Positions 25,615 to 35,100 of a stretch of DNA of 64,000 nucleotides are shown piece after piece. Origin of the DNA: an uncultured Clostridia bacterium. Lineage in GTDB: Bacteria > Bacillota > Clostridia > Christensenellales > Pumilibacteraceae. Location: the NCBI GenBank assembly GCA_947086925.1, contig CAMUAL010000004.1, positions 1-64,000 of the forward strand, read 5' to 3'. The translations under genes and the position numbers were made by a program. The notes beneath the pieces are model-generated. The model saw only the letters and a program-made list of their open reading frames with translations, ran no database searches and was not told where the DNA came from. Position 1 is the stretch's first letter. The number at the start of each line of letters is the position of its first letter.

Positions 25615-26301
25615 ATGCTTTGCAATATAGCTCAAACAGTGACCGACGCACTTATAAAAGTATTCAAGTTTCCGGAATTAGTCACGGTGCTTATTTCCAT
25701 ACTGCCAATAATAGAAGCGCGAGGAGCGATTCCCATTGCTTATTCTTACGGAATAAAGCCTCCGTTTGCTTTTTTATACGCATTTATCGGTTCGTCGCTC
25801 ACCGCCCCCGTTCTTATAGCGGTGCTTCTGCCGTTTGTAAAGTGGCTTTCGCGCACAAAAATTTTCAAAAAATTGGGTCAGGCTCTTTACGCCAAATTCG
25901 AAAAAAAGTCGAAGGGGCTTGCCGATTCGGCACAACCGCCCGAAAGCAACGCGGAAAATTCAGCCGAGAAGAAAAAAAGCGACTTTAAAAAAATGCTCGG
26001 GGTGTTTGCGTTTGTTGCCATTCCCATGCCCATGACGGGAGTGTGGACGGGCAGTGCGGTTGCGGCAATAACGGGTTTAAAGTATCCGAAAGCATTGCTT
26101 GCGGTGGTTTCGGGTAACTTAGTGGCCTGCGGAATCATAAGTATATTATGTTGGTTTTTATCCGATTACATCGACTACATAATACTTGCAATCGGAATTA
26201 TAGCGATTTCGGTAATTGCGATATTCATTATAAAAGTGATACTGCACAAGCCGAATAAAACCGAAACCGACACCGAAACGGAAAACAAGGAGAACGACTG
26301 A
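25615..26301 (+). CDS. Small multidrug export family membrane protein
   Basis: About 228 residues, four to five membrane helices. The family signature is EARGAIPIAYSYGIKPPFAF near the N-terminus and AIPMPMTGVWTGSAVAAITGLKYPKAL after the central charged loop (about 95-130), as in the Sm_multidrug_ex family (PF06695). The open frame runs back to 25567, but that ATG lies upstream of the promoter, so I take 25615. It stops 2 bp before glmS. Substrate unknown despite the family name. Confidence 0.8.
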   Translation: MLCNIAQTVTDALIKVFKFPELVTVLISILPIIEARGAIPIAYSYGIKPPFAFLYAFIGSSLTAPVLIAVLLPFVKWLSRTKIFKKLGQALYAKFEKKSKGLADSAQPPESNAENSAEKKKSDFKKMLGVFAFVAIPMPMTGVWTGSAVAAITGLKYPKALLAVVSGNLVACGIISILCWFLSDYIDYIILAIGIIAISVIAIFIIKVILHKPNKTETDTETENKEND

Positions 26302-26303
26302 AC

Positions 26304-28118
26304 ATGTGCGGAATTGTAGGATACACGGGAAAGCGTCAGGCAACCCCTGTTCTGTTAGACGGACTTACGCGCCTCGAATACCGCGGCTACGACAGCAGCG
26401 GCATTGCAATCGCGTGCAAAAAAGGCATACAGACAGTTAAAGCAAAAGGGCGACTCGGCGAGCTTAAAAAGATTACGGGCGGAGTAGACCCCGTGGGCAA
26501 CGCAGGCATAGGTCACACTCGTTGGGCAACGCACGGTGGCCCGAGCGATATTAACGCCCACCCGCACGCAAGCCGCGACGGAAAATTCTCCGTCGTGCAC
26601 AACGGCATAATAGAAAATTACATCGAACTGCGCGAATTTTTAACCGAGCGCGGCTTTACTTTCAAATCGGAAACCGACACCGAGATTGTTGCAATGTTGC
26701 TCGAATATTACTATAACGGCAATATGTTGGAAACAATTATAAAAATGCGCAACAAAATACGCGGCTCGTATGCGCTTGCTATTCTGCACGAAGGAGAAAA
26801 CGGCACAATATGGGCACTGCGCAAAGATTCCCCGCTTGTACTCGGAATAGGCGACGGCGAAAACTTTATAGCCTCTGATATTCCCGCAGTGCTACCGTAC
26901 ACGCGCAAATTCATAATCCCCGACGAAAAAGAAATAGCTGTGGTCACGCCCGAAAAAATCACGGTATTCAACCGCAACAAAGAGGAAATCGCAAAAAAAG
27001 TTACGGTATCGGAACTAAGTGCCGACGCCGCCGAAAAAGAAGGGTTTCCCCACTTCATGCTTAAAGAGATATACGAGCAACCGGGCGCCATTAAAAAGAC
27101 GATACACAGCCGAATAACTCCCGACGGAATAAAACTCGACAATATAAAACTCGACTGCAAATCGATACGTAAAATTTACATTGCGGCATGCGGAAGCGCG
27201 TATCACGCAGGCGCGGTAGGCAAATATTTTATAGAAAAATATGCGCGAATCGACGTCGAAACCGACCTTGCAAGCGAATTTCGTTACCGCAACCCGATGG
27301 TTGATAAAGACTGCCTCACCGTAATAATAAGTCAATCGGGCGAAACAGCCGACTCTCTCGCCGCTCTGCGCGAGGCAAAAAGTCGCGGAAGTCGCGTGCT
27401 TGCAATAGTAAACGTAGTCGATTCCAGCATTGCGCGCGAGGCGGATTACGTACTTTACACCCGCGCGGGGCCCGAAATTGCGGTAGCAACCACAAAGGGC
27501 TATACAACTCAGCTTGCCGTTCTGATTCTTTTGGGACTTAAAATCGGAAAGGAACGAAATAAAATATCGCAATCGGATTACGACGAAATCCTGTCGGAGC
27601 TAAGCGGTTTGCCCGAAAAGCTCTCGCGGTTTACCGACAATGTAAATTCTCTCGCTCAGCAGCTTGCGGGCAAATATTACCTCGCATCCGACGCATACTT
27701 TATAGGGCGCGGCGCGGATTATTCGGCGGCATTAGAAGGCGCGCTCAAACTTAAAGAAATATCTTATATTCATGCCGAAGCGTATGCGGCGGGCGAATTG
27801 AAACACGGCACAATATCGCTTATAGAAAACAATTCGCTCGTACTCGGTATTGCCACCGAACCCGAACTTACCGAAAAAACTTTGAGCAATATAAAAGAAG
27901 TCCGTTCTCGCGGCGCAACGGTAATAGGGATAACGCACGACCCCGACAAAATAAAAGCCGAGTGCGCCGAACTGATTGCCCTGCCCGCCTCTCACCCCGC
28001 GCTTATGCCGATATACACGGCGGTTGCGTTGCAACTTTTTGCTTACTATATGGCGGCGGCGCGCGGCGGCGACATAGACAAACCGCGAAATCTTGCAAAA
28101 TCGGTAACGGTAGAATGA
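26304..28118 (+). CDS. glmS: Glutamine--fructose-6-phosphate aminotransferase (isomerizing)
   Basis: Makes glucosamine-6-phosphate, the entry to UDP-GlcNAc and peptidoglycan. The 604-residue product starts MCGIVGYTG with the nucleophile Cys2, has EYRGYDSSG and HTRWATHGGPSD in the glutaminase half, two SIS domains (CGSAYHAG, SQSGETADS, GRGADYSAALEGALKLKEISY) and the conserved end LAKSVTVE. AAGGAG lies upstream inside the exporter's last codons. The glmS ribozyme of other Firmicutes is not possible here, as the gap is 2 bp. Confidence 0.97.
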   Translation: MCGIVGYTGKRQATPVLLDGLTRLEYRGYDSSGIAIACKKGIQTVKAKGRLGELKKITGGVDPVGNAGIGHTRWATHGGPSDINAHPHASRDGKFSVVHNGIIENYIELREFLTERGFTFKSETDTEIVAMLLEYYYNGNMLETIIKMRNKIRGSYALAILHEGENGTIWALRKDSPLVLGIGDGENFIASDIPAVLPYTRKFIIPDEKEIAVVTPEKITVFNRNKEEIAKKVTVSELSADAAEKEGFPHFMLKEIYEQPGAIKKTIHSRITPDGIKLDNIKLDCKSIRKIYIAACGSAYHAGAVGKYFIEKYARIDVETDLASEFRYRNPMVDKDCLTVIISQSGETADSLAALREAKSRGSRVLAIVNVVDSSIAREADYVLYTRAGPEIAVATTKGYTTQLAVLILLGLKIGKERNKISQSDYDEILSELSGLPEKLSRFTDNVNSLAQQLAGKYYLASDAYFIGRGADYSAALEGALKLKEISYIHAEAYAAGELKHGTISLIENNSLVLGIATEPELTEKTLSNIKEVRSRGATVIGITHDPDKIKAECAELIALPASHPALMPIYTAVALQLFAYYMAAARGGDIDKPRNLAKSVTVE

Positions 28119-28165
28119 TTTTGACCCGAATTTGACCCGAAAAGGCGTAAAGGAGAACAAAAGAA

Positions 28166-29362
28166 ATGAAATACGTAACCGTATTATTCGACGGCATGGC
28201 GGACTACCCCGACGAAAACGGACAAACGCCAATGAGCTTAGCGCACAAGCCGACAACCGACATGCTTGCGCGCACCGCGGAAGCGGGACTCGTAGGCACC
28301 GTTCCCGCAGGCTTAAAACCCGGGTCGGACGTTGCGAATCTCTCGGTTATGGGTTACGACCCGCGCTCATGCTACACGGGGCGTTCCCCGTTGGAAGCGA
28401 TAAGCATGGGAATCACGCTTGACGCAAACAGCGTGACGTACCGCTGTAACCTTGTAACGCTCTCTTGCGACGAGCCGTACGAAAACAAAACCATGCTCGA
28501 CTATTCGGCAGGCGAAATCACCACCGCCGAAGCGAAAGAACTCATACAATATCTCGACGGTAAACTTTCAACGGATAATCTTAGATTTTACGCGGGGGTA
28601 TCGTACCGCCACTGCTTAAAGCGAAACAGCGGAACGGTGGGCGCGGTTCTCACGCCGCCGCACGATATTTCCGACCGCAAAATAACCGAACATTTGCCGC
28701 GCGGCGAATACGCAAACGAACTGTGCGAACTCATGAAAAAAAGCTACAATCTGCTTAAAGACCACCCCGTAAACGTCAGCCGAGTAAAACGCGGACTCAA
28801 TCCCGCAAATTCGGTTTGGTTCTGGGGCGAAGGAACAAAGCCCAAACTCGAAGAATTTTATTCGCTTTACCACCTCAAAGGCGCTGTTATATCGGCGGTG
28901 GATTTGATAAAGGGAATAGCAATCGGCGCGGGGCTTACAAGCATAGACGTAGACGGAGCAACAGGAAATATTCACACGAATTTCAAGGGTAAAGCGGACG
29001 CGGCTATAAACGCTCTGAAAACTCACGACTACGTTTATATACATCTCGAAGCTCCCGACGAATGCGGACATCAAGGCGACAAAGCGGGCAAAATCCGCGC
29101 GATAGAGCTGATTGACGAAAAGATTGTATCGCCCGTATACAAAGCGTTATGCGAAAGCGGCGAAGATTTCAAAATACTTATACTCCCCGACCACGCCACA
29201 CCATACACATTAAAAACCCATACGGGCGAACCCGTCCCCTATCTGTTGTACAGCCACGGCAAAACCCACAAGGGTGTAAGCTCGCTTACCGAGAAAACCG
29301 CCGCCGAAACGGGCAACGCCGTTAAATACGGTTTCGAACTTATAAAGAAAATGATTGAATAA
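28166..29362 (+). CDS. apgM: Cofactor-independent phosphoglycerate mutase, archaeal type (ApgM)
   Basis: Interconverts 3- and 2-phosphoglycerate. A 398-residue alkaline-phosphatase-fold enzyme: VLFDGMADYP (about 6-15), the nucleophile segment SDVANLSVMGYDPR, EAPDECGHQGD and LPDHATPYTLKTH metal-binding blocks. This is the ApgM type common in Clostridia, not GpmI. AAAGGAG precedes the ATG. The short gap from glmS holds two direct copies of TTTGACCCGAA. Confidence 0.94.
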   Translation: MKYVTVLFDGMADYPDENGQTPMSLAHKPTTDMLARTAEAGLVGTVPAGLKPGSDVANLSVMGYDPRSCYTGRSPLEAISMGITLDANSVTYRCNLVTLSCDEPYENKTMLDYSAGEITTAEAKELIQYLDGKLSTDNLRFYAGVSYRHCLKRNSGTVGAVLTPPHDISDRKITEHLPRGEYANELCELMKKSYNLLKDHPVNVSRVKRGLNPANSVWFWGEGTKPKLEEFYSLYHLKGAVISAVDLIKGIAIGAGLTSIDVDGATGNIHTNFKGKADAAINALKTHDYVYIHLEAPDECGHQGDKAGKIRAIELIDEKIVSPVYKALCESGEDFKILILPDHATPYTLKTHTGEPVPYLLYSHGKTHKGVSSLTEKTAAETGNAVKYGFELIKKMIE

Positions 29363-29396
29363 TTTTTCCGCCCTCGAAAGCGAAAAATCAAAAATT

Positions 29397-29422
29397 AAAC
29401 CGCGTTAATAACGCGGTTTTTT
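29397..29422 (+). terminator. Intrinsic terminator after apgM
   Basis: A 10-bp perfect stem (29397-29406 with 29410-29419), three-base loop, then a T-run. A-rich sequence on its other side could let it also stop hisF transcripts coming from the right. Confidence 0.8.
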
Positions 29423-29496
29423 ATTGCCTTTACAAGCAGCGTCTGCGCTACAAACGCCGTCCGAAACAGCGTGAGTCATGCTCCGCCGCAAAACGC

Positions 29497-30252
29497 TTAT
29501 ATTCTTACAAACACTCCGCGTCCGTCAAGATATTTTTTCAACTCCGCAATGTGAATTTTTCCGAAATGAAAAACCGAAGCCGCAAGCGCCGCATCGGCGT
29601 GAGCAATTTCAAACGCATCGGCAAAGTGGCTCATTTCACCCGCTCCGCCGCTCGCTATAACGGGGATATTCAGGCTGTCGGAAACAAGCTTTGTAAGTTC
29701 GCATTCAAAGCCTTTATTCGTGCCGTCGCGGTCAATACTCGTAAGCAGAATCTCTCCTGCGCCCCTCTTTTGCGCCTCAAACGCCCATTCGAGCGCGTCA
29801 AGGTCTTCTCTCGCCTTGCCCCCCTTAGAATACACGCGGTATCCGTCGCCCTCTTTTGCGGCGTCTATTGCCACCACAACACACTGACTGCCGAACTTGT
29901 CCGCAAGAGTGTTTATAAGGTCGGGACTGTGTATCGCGGCGGTGTTTATGCTAACCTTATCCGCACCCGCTCTCAATATTGCGGTTGCGTCGGAGGCGGT
30001 GCGTATTCCCCCGCCCACGCTGAGCGGCACCGCAAGACGCTCGGCTACGCGCATTACCGTTTCGGCAACGGTTTCCGCGCCTCGCACCGATGCCGTTATA
30101 TCTAAAAACACTATTTCGTCCGCACCCGCTTTTTCGTAGGCAACGGCGGTTTCAACGGGGTCGCCGGCGTCGGTAAGATTCACAAAGTTTACGCCTTTTA
30201 CGACTCTGCCGTCTTTAACGTCCAAGCACGGTATTATTCTTTTTGCCGTCAT
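29497..30252 (-). CDS. hisF: Imidazole glycerol phosphate synthase, cyclase subunit
   Basis: Uses ammonia from HisH to make imidazole glycerol phosphate and AICAR in histidine synthesis. A 251-residue TIM barrel: [15 protein letters not shown] with Asp11, the [13 protein letters not shown] strand with the second catalytic Asp, and the phosphate-binding GGIRT and ASGGAG loops. The frame extends to 30291, but the ATG at 30252 overlaps the hisH stop (TAATG), has GGGGAGG upstream and matches the family start. Confidence 0.96.
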   Translation of the reverse strand: MTAKRIIPCLDVKDGRVVKGVNFVNLTDAGDPVETAVAYEKAGADEIVFLDITASVRGAETVAETVMRVAERLAVPLSVGGGIRTASDATAILRAGADKVSINTAAIHSPDLINTLADKFGSQCVVVAIDAAKEGDGYRVYSKGGKAREDLDALEWAFEAQKRGAGEILLTSIDRDGTNKGFECELTKLVSDSLNIPVIASGGAGEMSHFADAFEIAHADAALAASVFHFGKIHIAELKKYLDGRGVFVRI

Positions 30253-30878
30253 TACAAACTTTCCTCCCCGCAGATTGATACGAAATTGCAAAGTATTTTA
30301 TGCCCCGTTTCCGAGCTTTTTTCGGGGTGAAACTGAGTTGCGAACACGTTGCCGCACTCCGCCGCCGCAGTAAACGGCTCGCCGTACTCGGCAGTAGCCG
30401 AATTGCATTCGCACGAGTGCACGCCGAACGAATGAACAAAGTATGCAAATTCGCCGTCCGAAACTCCGTCGAGCAAACGCCCCTTACACCCGCCGAGCCG
30501 AGTCCAACCCATGTGCGGAATTTTGAGCTTTCCGGCTTTAAGGCGCGTAACTTCACCCTTTAAAAGGCTAAGTCCTTGAACCCCCGCGCTTTCTTCGCTC
30601 GATTCGAACATCAACTGCATGCCTAGGCATATGCCGAGCAGAGGTATATTTGCCGAAACAGCCGTTTTCACGGCGTCGAAAAAACCCGATTTTTTCAGCA
30701 TATCCGCGGCGTAGCCGAATGCGCCGACACCGGGCAGAACAATGCCGCGGTACTCGCCTATCGCGGCGGGATTGTTTATAACCGCAACCTCCGCGCCCGC
30801 TCTTTTAAGTCCGCCTTCCACCGAGTAAAGGTTTCCCGCGCCGTAGTCTATTACGGCTATTTTCGTTTTTTTCGTCAT
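30252..30878 (-). CDS. hisH: Imidazole glycerol phosphate synthase, glutaminase subunit
   Basis: Class I glutaminase of 208 residues that supplies ammonia to HisF. IDYGAGNLYSVEGGLKRAG opens the protein, GICLGMQLMFESSEE carries the nucleophile Cys, and TQFHPEKS carries the His-Glu pair. The frame runs back to 30977, but the ATG at 30878 begins the family's conserved start and has GAGG upstream. The rest of the his pathway is not next to it, except a possible histidinol phosphatase at 54700. Confidence 0.95.
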   Translation of the reverse strand: MTKKTKIAVIDYGAGNLYSVEGGLKRAGAEVAVINNPAAIGEYRGIVLPGVGAFGYAADMLKKSGFFDAVKTAVSANIPLLGICLGMQLMFESSEESAGVQGLSLLKGEVTRLKAGKLKIPHMGWTRLGGCKGRLLDGVSDGEFAYFVHSFGVHSCECNSATAEYGEPFTAAAECGNVFATQFHPEKSSETGHKILCNFVSICGEESL

Positions 30879-30944
30879 TCGCTTAAAATCCTCGCAAAAG
30901 TCAAAACACTCCGCACCTACAACGTATTTCGGTACGGTATTGTA

Positions 30945-30973
30945 AGTATAATATTTTCGGCGTTTTCCGTCAA
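30945..30973 (-). promoter_or_regulatory. Promoter of hisH-hisF
   Basis: TTGACG (30968-30973), 17 bases, TATACT (30945-30950) on the minus strand, giving a leader of about 60 bases. It is divergent from the lgt promoter, the two -35 boxes being 14 bp apart, so they may compete. Confidence 0.65.
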
Positions 30974-30987
30974 ACATTTTGCGACTG

Positions 30988-31016
30988 TTGACAACGCGCC
31001 TATATTATGGTATTAT
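30988..31016 (+). promoter_or_regulatory. Promoter of lgt, leaderless geometry
   Basis: TTGACA (30988-30993), 17-base spacer, TATTAT (31011-31016). Six bases later comes the ATG of lgt, so the predicted +1 is the A of the start codon or next to it. There is no Shine-Dalgarno. Confidence 0.75.
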
Positions 31017-31022
31017 TTAAAT

Positions 31023-31922
31023 ATGTACGAATATCTGTTCGGCGTAGAAGCTCTACCCATGTACGGAGTTATGCTTGCCGTAGGACTGCTTGCCGCCGTT
31101 TTAACATTCAGAATAATATGCACCAAAAAAAAGGTAGACGACAAAACATACACGTTCTACTCGCTTTTGGCAATAATAAGCATCGCTCTCGGAATCGGGG
31201 GCGCGGCACTCTTTCAGTCGGTTTACGATATGATTGAAGCCGCCGCAAATGGCAATAAAGTAACATTCGGGTACTCCGGACTCACGTTTATGGGCGGACT
31301 TATAACCGGAGTGCTCGTATACGTAATAGGCACGCTCATTTTCGCAAAGGGCAAAGTAAAACGCAACTTTTTCGAGTGCGCGTCTTATGCCGCTCCTTGC
31401 TTGGTGCTCGGGCATATGTTCGGGCGCATAGGCTGTTTTTGCGCAGGTTGCTGCTACGGCAAACCCACCGACAGCTTTATAGGAATAAAATTCGTTACAA
31501 CCGATACAAAGGTACACCCCACCCAGCTTTACGAAGTTATATTTTTGGCGGTGCTGTTTGCGCTTATGATGGTATTACTCTTTAAATACAACCGCTACAA
31601 AATACTGCTTCCGCTTTACGGAATGGCATACGCGGTATTCCGCTTTTTGATAGAGTTCATACGCGACGACGACCGCGGACAGTTTATCCCCGGATTATCC
31701 CCCAGCCAATTTCAGGTTATACTCTTGTTTTCGGTTGCGGTCGCGCTCGCCTTGCTTATTTACAAATTTAACATTATTCCATTTGCAAAAGCAAAAGACG
31801 CCGTGCCGAAATCGACTCCCGTTTCCGCGCAATGCGAATTAACCGACGAATCCGACGATAATAAAACCGAAACCAAAACCGACGAATCCGAAACGGAAAA
31901 AACCGAACCGAAATCTCATTAA
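31023..31922 (+). CDS. lgt: Prolipoprotein diacylglyceryl transferase
   Basis: Transfers diacylglycerol to the lipobox Cys of pre-lipoproteins; integral membrane enzyme. The 299-residue product has about seven helices, GYSGLTFMGGL, the family signature GHMFGRIGCFCAGCCYG, HPTQLYE, and FLIEFIRDDDRG. After the last helix is a 45-residue hydrophilic tail rich in Thr, Glu and Lys. Candidate substrates in this window are the M23 protein (53584) and the LRR protein (57405). Only 1 bp separates its stop from the convergent YitT-family gene. Confidence 0.95.
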   Translation: MYEYLFGVEALPMYGVMLAVGLLAAVLTFRIICTKKKVDDKTYTFYSLLAIISIALGIGGAALFQSVYDMIEAAANGNKVTFGYSGLTFMGGLITGVLVYVIGTLIFAKGKVKRNFFECASYAAPCLVLGHMFGRIGCFCAGCCYGKPTDSFIGIKFVTTDTKVHPTQLYEVIFLAVLFALMMVLLFKYNRYKILLPLYGMAYAVFRFLIEFIRDDDRGQFIPGLSPSQFQVILLFSVAVALALLIYKFNIIPFAKAKDAVPKSTPVSAQCELTDESDDNKTETKTDESETEKTEPKSH

Positions 31923-31923
31923 G

Positions 31924-32868
31924 CTACTGATTCGTGAATCCTTTACCCACTACTTCGCTTGTGCCGCTTACGTATGCAAACGTATCGGGATATTTTTTCA
32001 GAATTTCGCGCAGTTGCGAAAGTTGACGCTTGCGCAGTATGCAAACAAGTTTGGTGCGTTCCGCACCCGTATACATACCCTTTGCACTTGTGGCGGTTAC
32101 GCCTCGGTGCAATTTTTCTATAATCTCGCGTGAAATTTCCTCGGCATGAGAAGTTATTATTTCGAATTTCAGCGCCGACTTAAAGCCTTGCAGAATCGTT
32201 TCGGTAACCTTGCCCGACGCGAACATTTCAACAAACGAGAGAAGCACGGGCACAATCGAGAAATCGTAAACGAAGAACGAAACTATTACAACCGAACTGT
32301 CGAGAATAAATATAAACCATGCCACGTTTGTAGCCGAATACTTTTTCTGAACGATTGTTGCGATAATATCGGTGCCGCCGTTACTGCCGCCGAGTTTAAG
32401 CATAAGAGCGATTCCCACGCCGCCTATAATGCCGCCCGCAAGCGCGTATAAAACGCGGTCGGCACCGTTGGGGTCTGCCGCCTTGCACACAATGTTTTCG
32501 AATCCGGGAATATGCTCGAACAAAAGCATAAAACACGTCGAGAGAATAATTGCGCCGCTCGAAATTATTCCGAACCTCTTGCCCAAAAATATGAACGCGA
32601 TTATTATAAGCGGAATATTTATAGCAAACAGGAAGTAACCCGCATTCGGATTACCGGGAAGCTTGTTTGAAAGCATCGACGCAATACCCGTAATTCCGCC
32701 CGGAGCAAACTCGTTCGGCACTATGAATATGTAAACCGCTATTGCCCTTACCATGCCCGCGCCGAGTACGCCGAGTATAAGCAAAATGATTTTTTTTGCG
32801 GACATCTTCTCACCTTTGGCAAGCTCGCGCTCGTCTTGGGCGTTTTGCATTTGTTTCTTGCTGACCAT
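31924..32868 (-). CDS. YitT-family membrane protein with C-terminal DUF2179 domain
   Basis: About 314 residues. A charged N-terminal 25 residues lead into five membrane helices (including FIVPNEFAPGGITGIASMLSN and LALMLKLGGSNGGTDIIATIV-type segments) and a cytoplasmic ACT-like DUF2179 domain (HRGVTATSAKGMYTGAERTKLVCILRKRQLSQLREILKKYPDTFAYVS). The frame opens at 32958, but that overlaps the previous gene; I chose the ATG at 32868. Function of the family is not established. Confidence 0.88.
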   Translation of the reverse strand: MVSKKQMQNAQDERELAKGEKMSAKKIILLILGVLGAGMVRAIAVYIFIVPNEFAPGGITGIASMLSNKLPGNPNAGYFLFAINIPLIIIAFIFLGKRFGIISSGAIILSTCFMLLFEHIPGFENIVCKAADPNGADRVLYALAGGIIGGVGIALMLKLGGSNGGTDIIATIVQKKYSATNVAWFIFILDSSVVIVSFFVYDFSIVPVLLSFVEMFASGKVTETILQGFKSALKFEIITSHAEEISREIIEKLHRGVTATSAKGMYTGAERTKLVCILRKRQLSQLREILKKYPDTFAYVSGTSEVVGKGFTNQ

Positions 32869-32908
32869 GGTTATGTTTTGCCTTTGATATAGTATATTGT
32901 TTTTGATT

Positions 32909-33730
32909 TTATCGATTTGCGACAAAAATTCTCGTTGCGGGAGCTTTGCCCGAAACAACCTCGTCGATGTCGTAGTCGGCGGAAGAAATAATCACCTTAA
33001 CGCCCGCCTCTATACACGGCTTTATGTATTCGAGTTTTGCCTTTGCCCCGTTTGCGCCCGCGCGGGAAGCCCCCTTGCACAAAAGCTTTATCTTGTCGAT
33101 TTTACTTATTACTTCCGCCGCCGTAGGCGCGCAAATTTCGCTTATGAGAGTTTCGGGCTTTTTTATATCTTCGTAAACGCCGCTTAAAGTGGAAAAAATA
33201 AGGAGCGTTTCGGCATTTACCAGGCAGGCAATCTGCGCCGCGGTTTCGTCGTTATCCACAAGCTCGTACACGGTACTGCGTTCGCGCTGTAATTGCCTTA
33301 TCTCCATTTTGCGGTTTTCCTCGCAAGATACGGCGTCGTTGTAGTTTATTATCGGAATCGCATTCTGCATGGGTGCGCGCATAAGCATGTTTTTAATGCT
33401 CTCGCGCTTCACCGAGTCGTTAAAGTGACTGTGCTCAACAAGCACCTGACGCACCGAATAACGCGCGTCTATAAAGTTTCGGTAAGTTTGCATAAGAATC
33501 GCCTGTCCTTGCGACGCATAATCCATTTTATCCTCGTCCGCACCGCCAGAAAGCTCACCGCCCGACCGCTGAATATAATCGAGCCGCCCGATTTCGGTAG
33601 CACCGCTGCTAACCCAAACCATACCCGGTTTAAGTTGCCGCGAAAGACGTGCGAATTTGTTGTAATCTATCGTATGGTGCGCGCTGTCCACAAGAGCCAT
33701 CGACCCTATTTTGCCTACCAACTTTATCAT
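32909..33730 (-). CDS. Glutamate 5-kinase-like amino-acid kinase without PUA domain
   Basis: A 273-residue amino-acid-kinase-fold protein: WVSSGATEIG (about 39-48), MQTYRNFIDAR, IPIINYNDAVS, LVDNDETAAQIACLV and LIFSTLSGVYED follow ProB order. The C-terminal PUA domain of long ProB proteins is missing, and the first Lys-rich loop is short. No proA or proC is nearby. ProB is the best guess; another amino-acid or carbamate kinase role cannot be excluded. The ATG is placed 6 bases after a -10 box. Confidence 0.75.
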   Translation of the reverse strand: MIKLVGKIGSMALVDSAHHTIDYNKFARLSRQLKPGMVWVSSGATEIGRLDYIQRSGGELSGGADEDKMDYASQGQAILMQTYRNFIDARYSVRQVLVEHSHFNDSVKRESIKNMLMRAPMQNAIPIINYNDAVSCEENRKMEIRQLQRERSTVYELVDNDETAAQIACLVNAETLLIFSTLSGVYEDIKKPETLISEICAPTAAEVISKIDKIKLLCKGASRAGANGAKAKLEYIKPCIEAGVKVIISSADYDIDEVVSGKAPATRIFVANR

Positions 33731-33736
33731 ATCTAC

Positions 33737-33765
33737 ATATTATCACACAATAATTAAGGTGTCAA
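33737..33765 (-). promoter_or_regulatory. Promoter of the proB-like gene, leaderless geometry
   Basis: On the minus strand TTGACA (33760-33765), 17 bases, TAATAT (33737-33742), then exactly 6 bases to the ATG (33730). No Shine-Dalgarno. Confidence 0.7.
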
Positions 33766-33796
33766 GTATGACGAATAATTTGCGGCGTAAATTTAT

Positions 33797-33828
33797 AAAA
33801 ACACGCCGCCCGTAAGCAACGTGTTTTT
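33797..33828 (-). terminator. Terminator after pfkA
   Basis: A 9-bp stem AAAAACACG (33797-33805) with CGTGTTTTT (33820-33828) and a 14-base loop. T-rich flanks lie on both strands. It sits about 45 bp past the pfkA stop. Confidence 0.6.
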
Positions 33829-33871
33829 GTTTTAAGTTTTTTTAAATCGTATTTTAATCGTAGCAAATAAA

Positions 33872-34831
33872 TTATCTCGCCACAACGCTTGCCATGTTGT
33901 ACAAATCGAGATTGAATTTCTTTTTCATGCCGCATGCGGTGATTATATCCTCGTCGTAAAGCTTGTTGTTCCTTATGCCCACAACTCGGTTGCCTATTCC
34001 TTTTTCGAGCAGTTGCACCGCATACACTCCCATTGTAGTGCCCAAATAGCGGTCTTTCATGCTCGGACTTCCGCCGCGTTGCAAATGCCCGAGCACGGTA
34101 CTTCTTATGCTAAGTCCGGTGCGTTCCGAAATCATCTTCGACAAATCGTCGGCTTTGCCCGCCCCCTCGGCAAGCACCACTATTCCGCTGTGTTTGCCGC
34201 GCTGTTTGCTCGCCTCCAATCTTTCGCAAATGCGCACAATGTCTATCTTATGCTCGGGCACGATTATTACTTCCGCGCCGCCGCCCAACCCCGCATAAAG
34301 CGCAAGGTCGCCGCAGTTGCGTCCCATAACCTCGACTATCGAAACTCGGTCGTGACTGCTCATTGTGTCGCGTATTTTGTTTATAGCATCCAAAATGGTA
34401 TTGCACGCCGTATCGAATCCGAGCGTATAATCGGTGTAAGCAAGGTCGTTATCGATTGTTCCGGGAATCCCTATCGAGGGAAATCCGAGTTCGCTGATAG
34501 CTTTCGCACCCATAAACGAACCGTCGCCGCCTATAACGATAAGCCCCTCTACTCCCGCGCGTTCAAGCGATTCTACCGCTTTGAGCTGCCCCTCTTTTGT
34601 CATCATCTCTTTACAGCGGGCAGTGCGCAGTATCGTGCCGCCGCGTTGGATAATATCCGAAACACTGCGCATATTCATATCGATAAATTTTCCTTCGAGC
34701 AAGCCGGCGTAGCCCTGCTCGACTCCGCAAACTTCCATTCCCGCGAATATGGCGTAACGCACAACCGCGCGAATAGCCGCGTTCATTCCGGGCGCATCTC
34801 CGCCCGACGTAAGCACCGCGATTTTTTTCAT
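33872..34831 (-). CDS. pfkA: ATP-dependent 6-phosphofructokinase
   Basis: Phosphorylates fructose-6-phosphate, the committed step of glycolysis. The 319-residue product has LTSGGDAPGMNAAIR, VIGGDGSFMGA with the Gly-Asp-Gly of the ATP-dependent form, GIPGTIDNDLAYTDYTLGFDTA with the catalytic Asp, and MGRNCGDLA. The ATG at 34831 has GGAGGGG upstream; the five extra codons to 34846 are not needed. Last gene of the murB to pfkA cluster, separated from dnaE by 269 AT-rich bases that hold no gene. Confidence 0.96.
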   Translation of the reverse strand: MKKIAVLTSGGDAPGMNAAIRAVVRYAIFAGMEVCGVEQGYAGLLEGKFIDMNMRSVSDIIQRGGTILRTARCKEMMTKEGQLKAVESLERAGVEGLIVIGGDGSFMGAKAISELGFPSIGIPGTIDNDLAYTDYTLGFDTACNTILDAINKIRDTMSSHDRVSIVEVMGRNCGDLALYAGLGGGAEVIIVPEHKIDIVRICERLEASKQRGKHSGIVVLAEGAGKADDLSKMISERTGLSIRSTVLGHLQRGGSPSMKDRYLGTTMGVYAVQLLEKGIGNRVVGIRNNKLYDEDIITACGMKKKFNLDLYNMASVVAR

Positions 34832-35100
34832 AAAACCCCTCCGCAAAATTTATAAGTCTTGTTAAATATACCAATCTCCGCAAAGCCGCAGACGCATTGT
34901 ATAATTTATCTGCATTTATATTGTTTTGCTTTGTATATTATTTTATCAAATAATTTTTATAATTACAACTGTTTCAATATGATTTTTATGCTTGTAAAAC
35001 GTCAAATTATGCAACGAATTTACACGCGCCGCACGGTACACGTGTACTGCCGTCATGTCCCGAAATACCATAGCGCCGAGCCGTTTATACGCATATTCGC

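Noticed and set aside
26302..26303. glmS ribozyme
   Set aside because: There are only 2 bases between the exporter gene and glmS, so no room for the ribozyme.
28119..28165. Regulatory repeat TTTGACCCGAA twice before apgM
   Set aside because: Only two short copies, with the Shine-Dalgarno right after; could be chance.
34832..35100. RNA gene or small CDS between pfkA and dnaE
   Set aside because: AT-rich, with a short palindrome GTACACGTGTAC near 35037, but no coding frame with a Shine-Dalgarno and no recognisable RNA fold.
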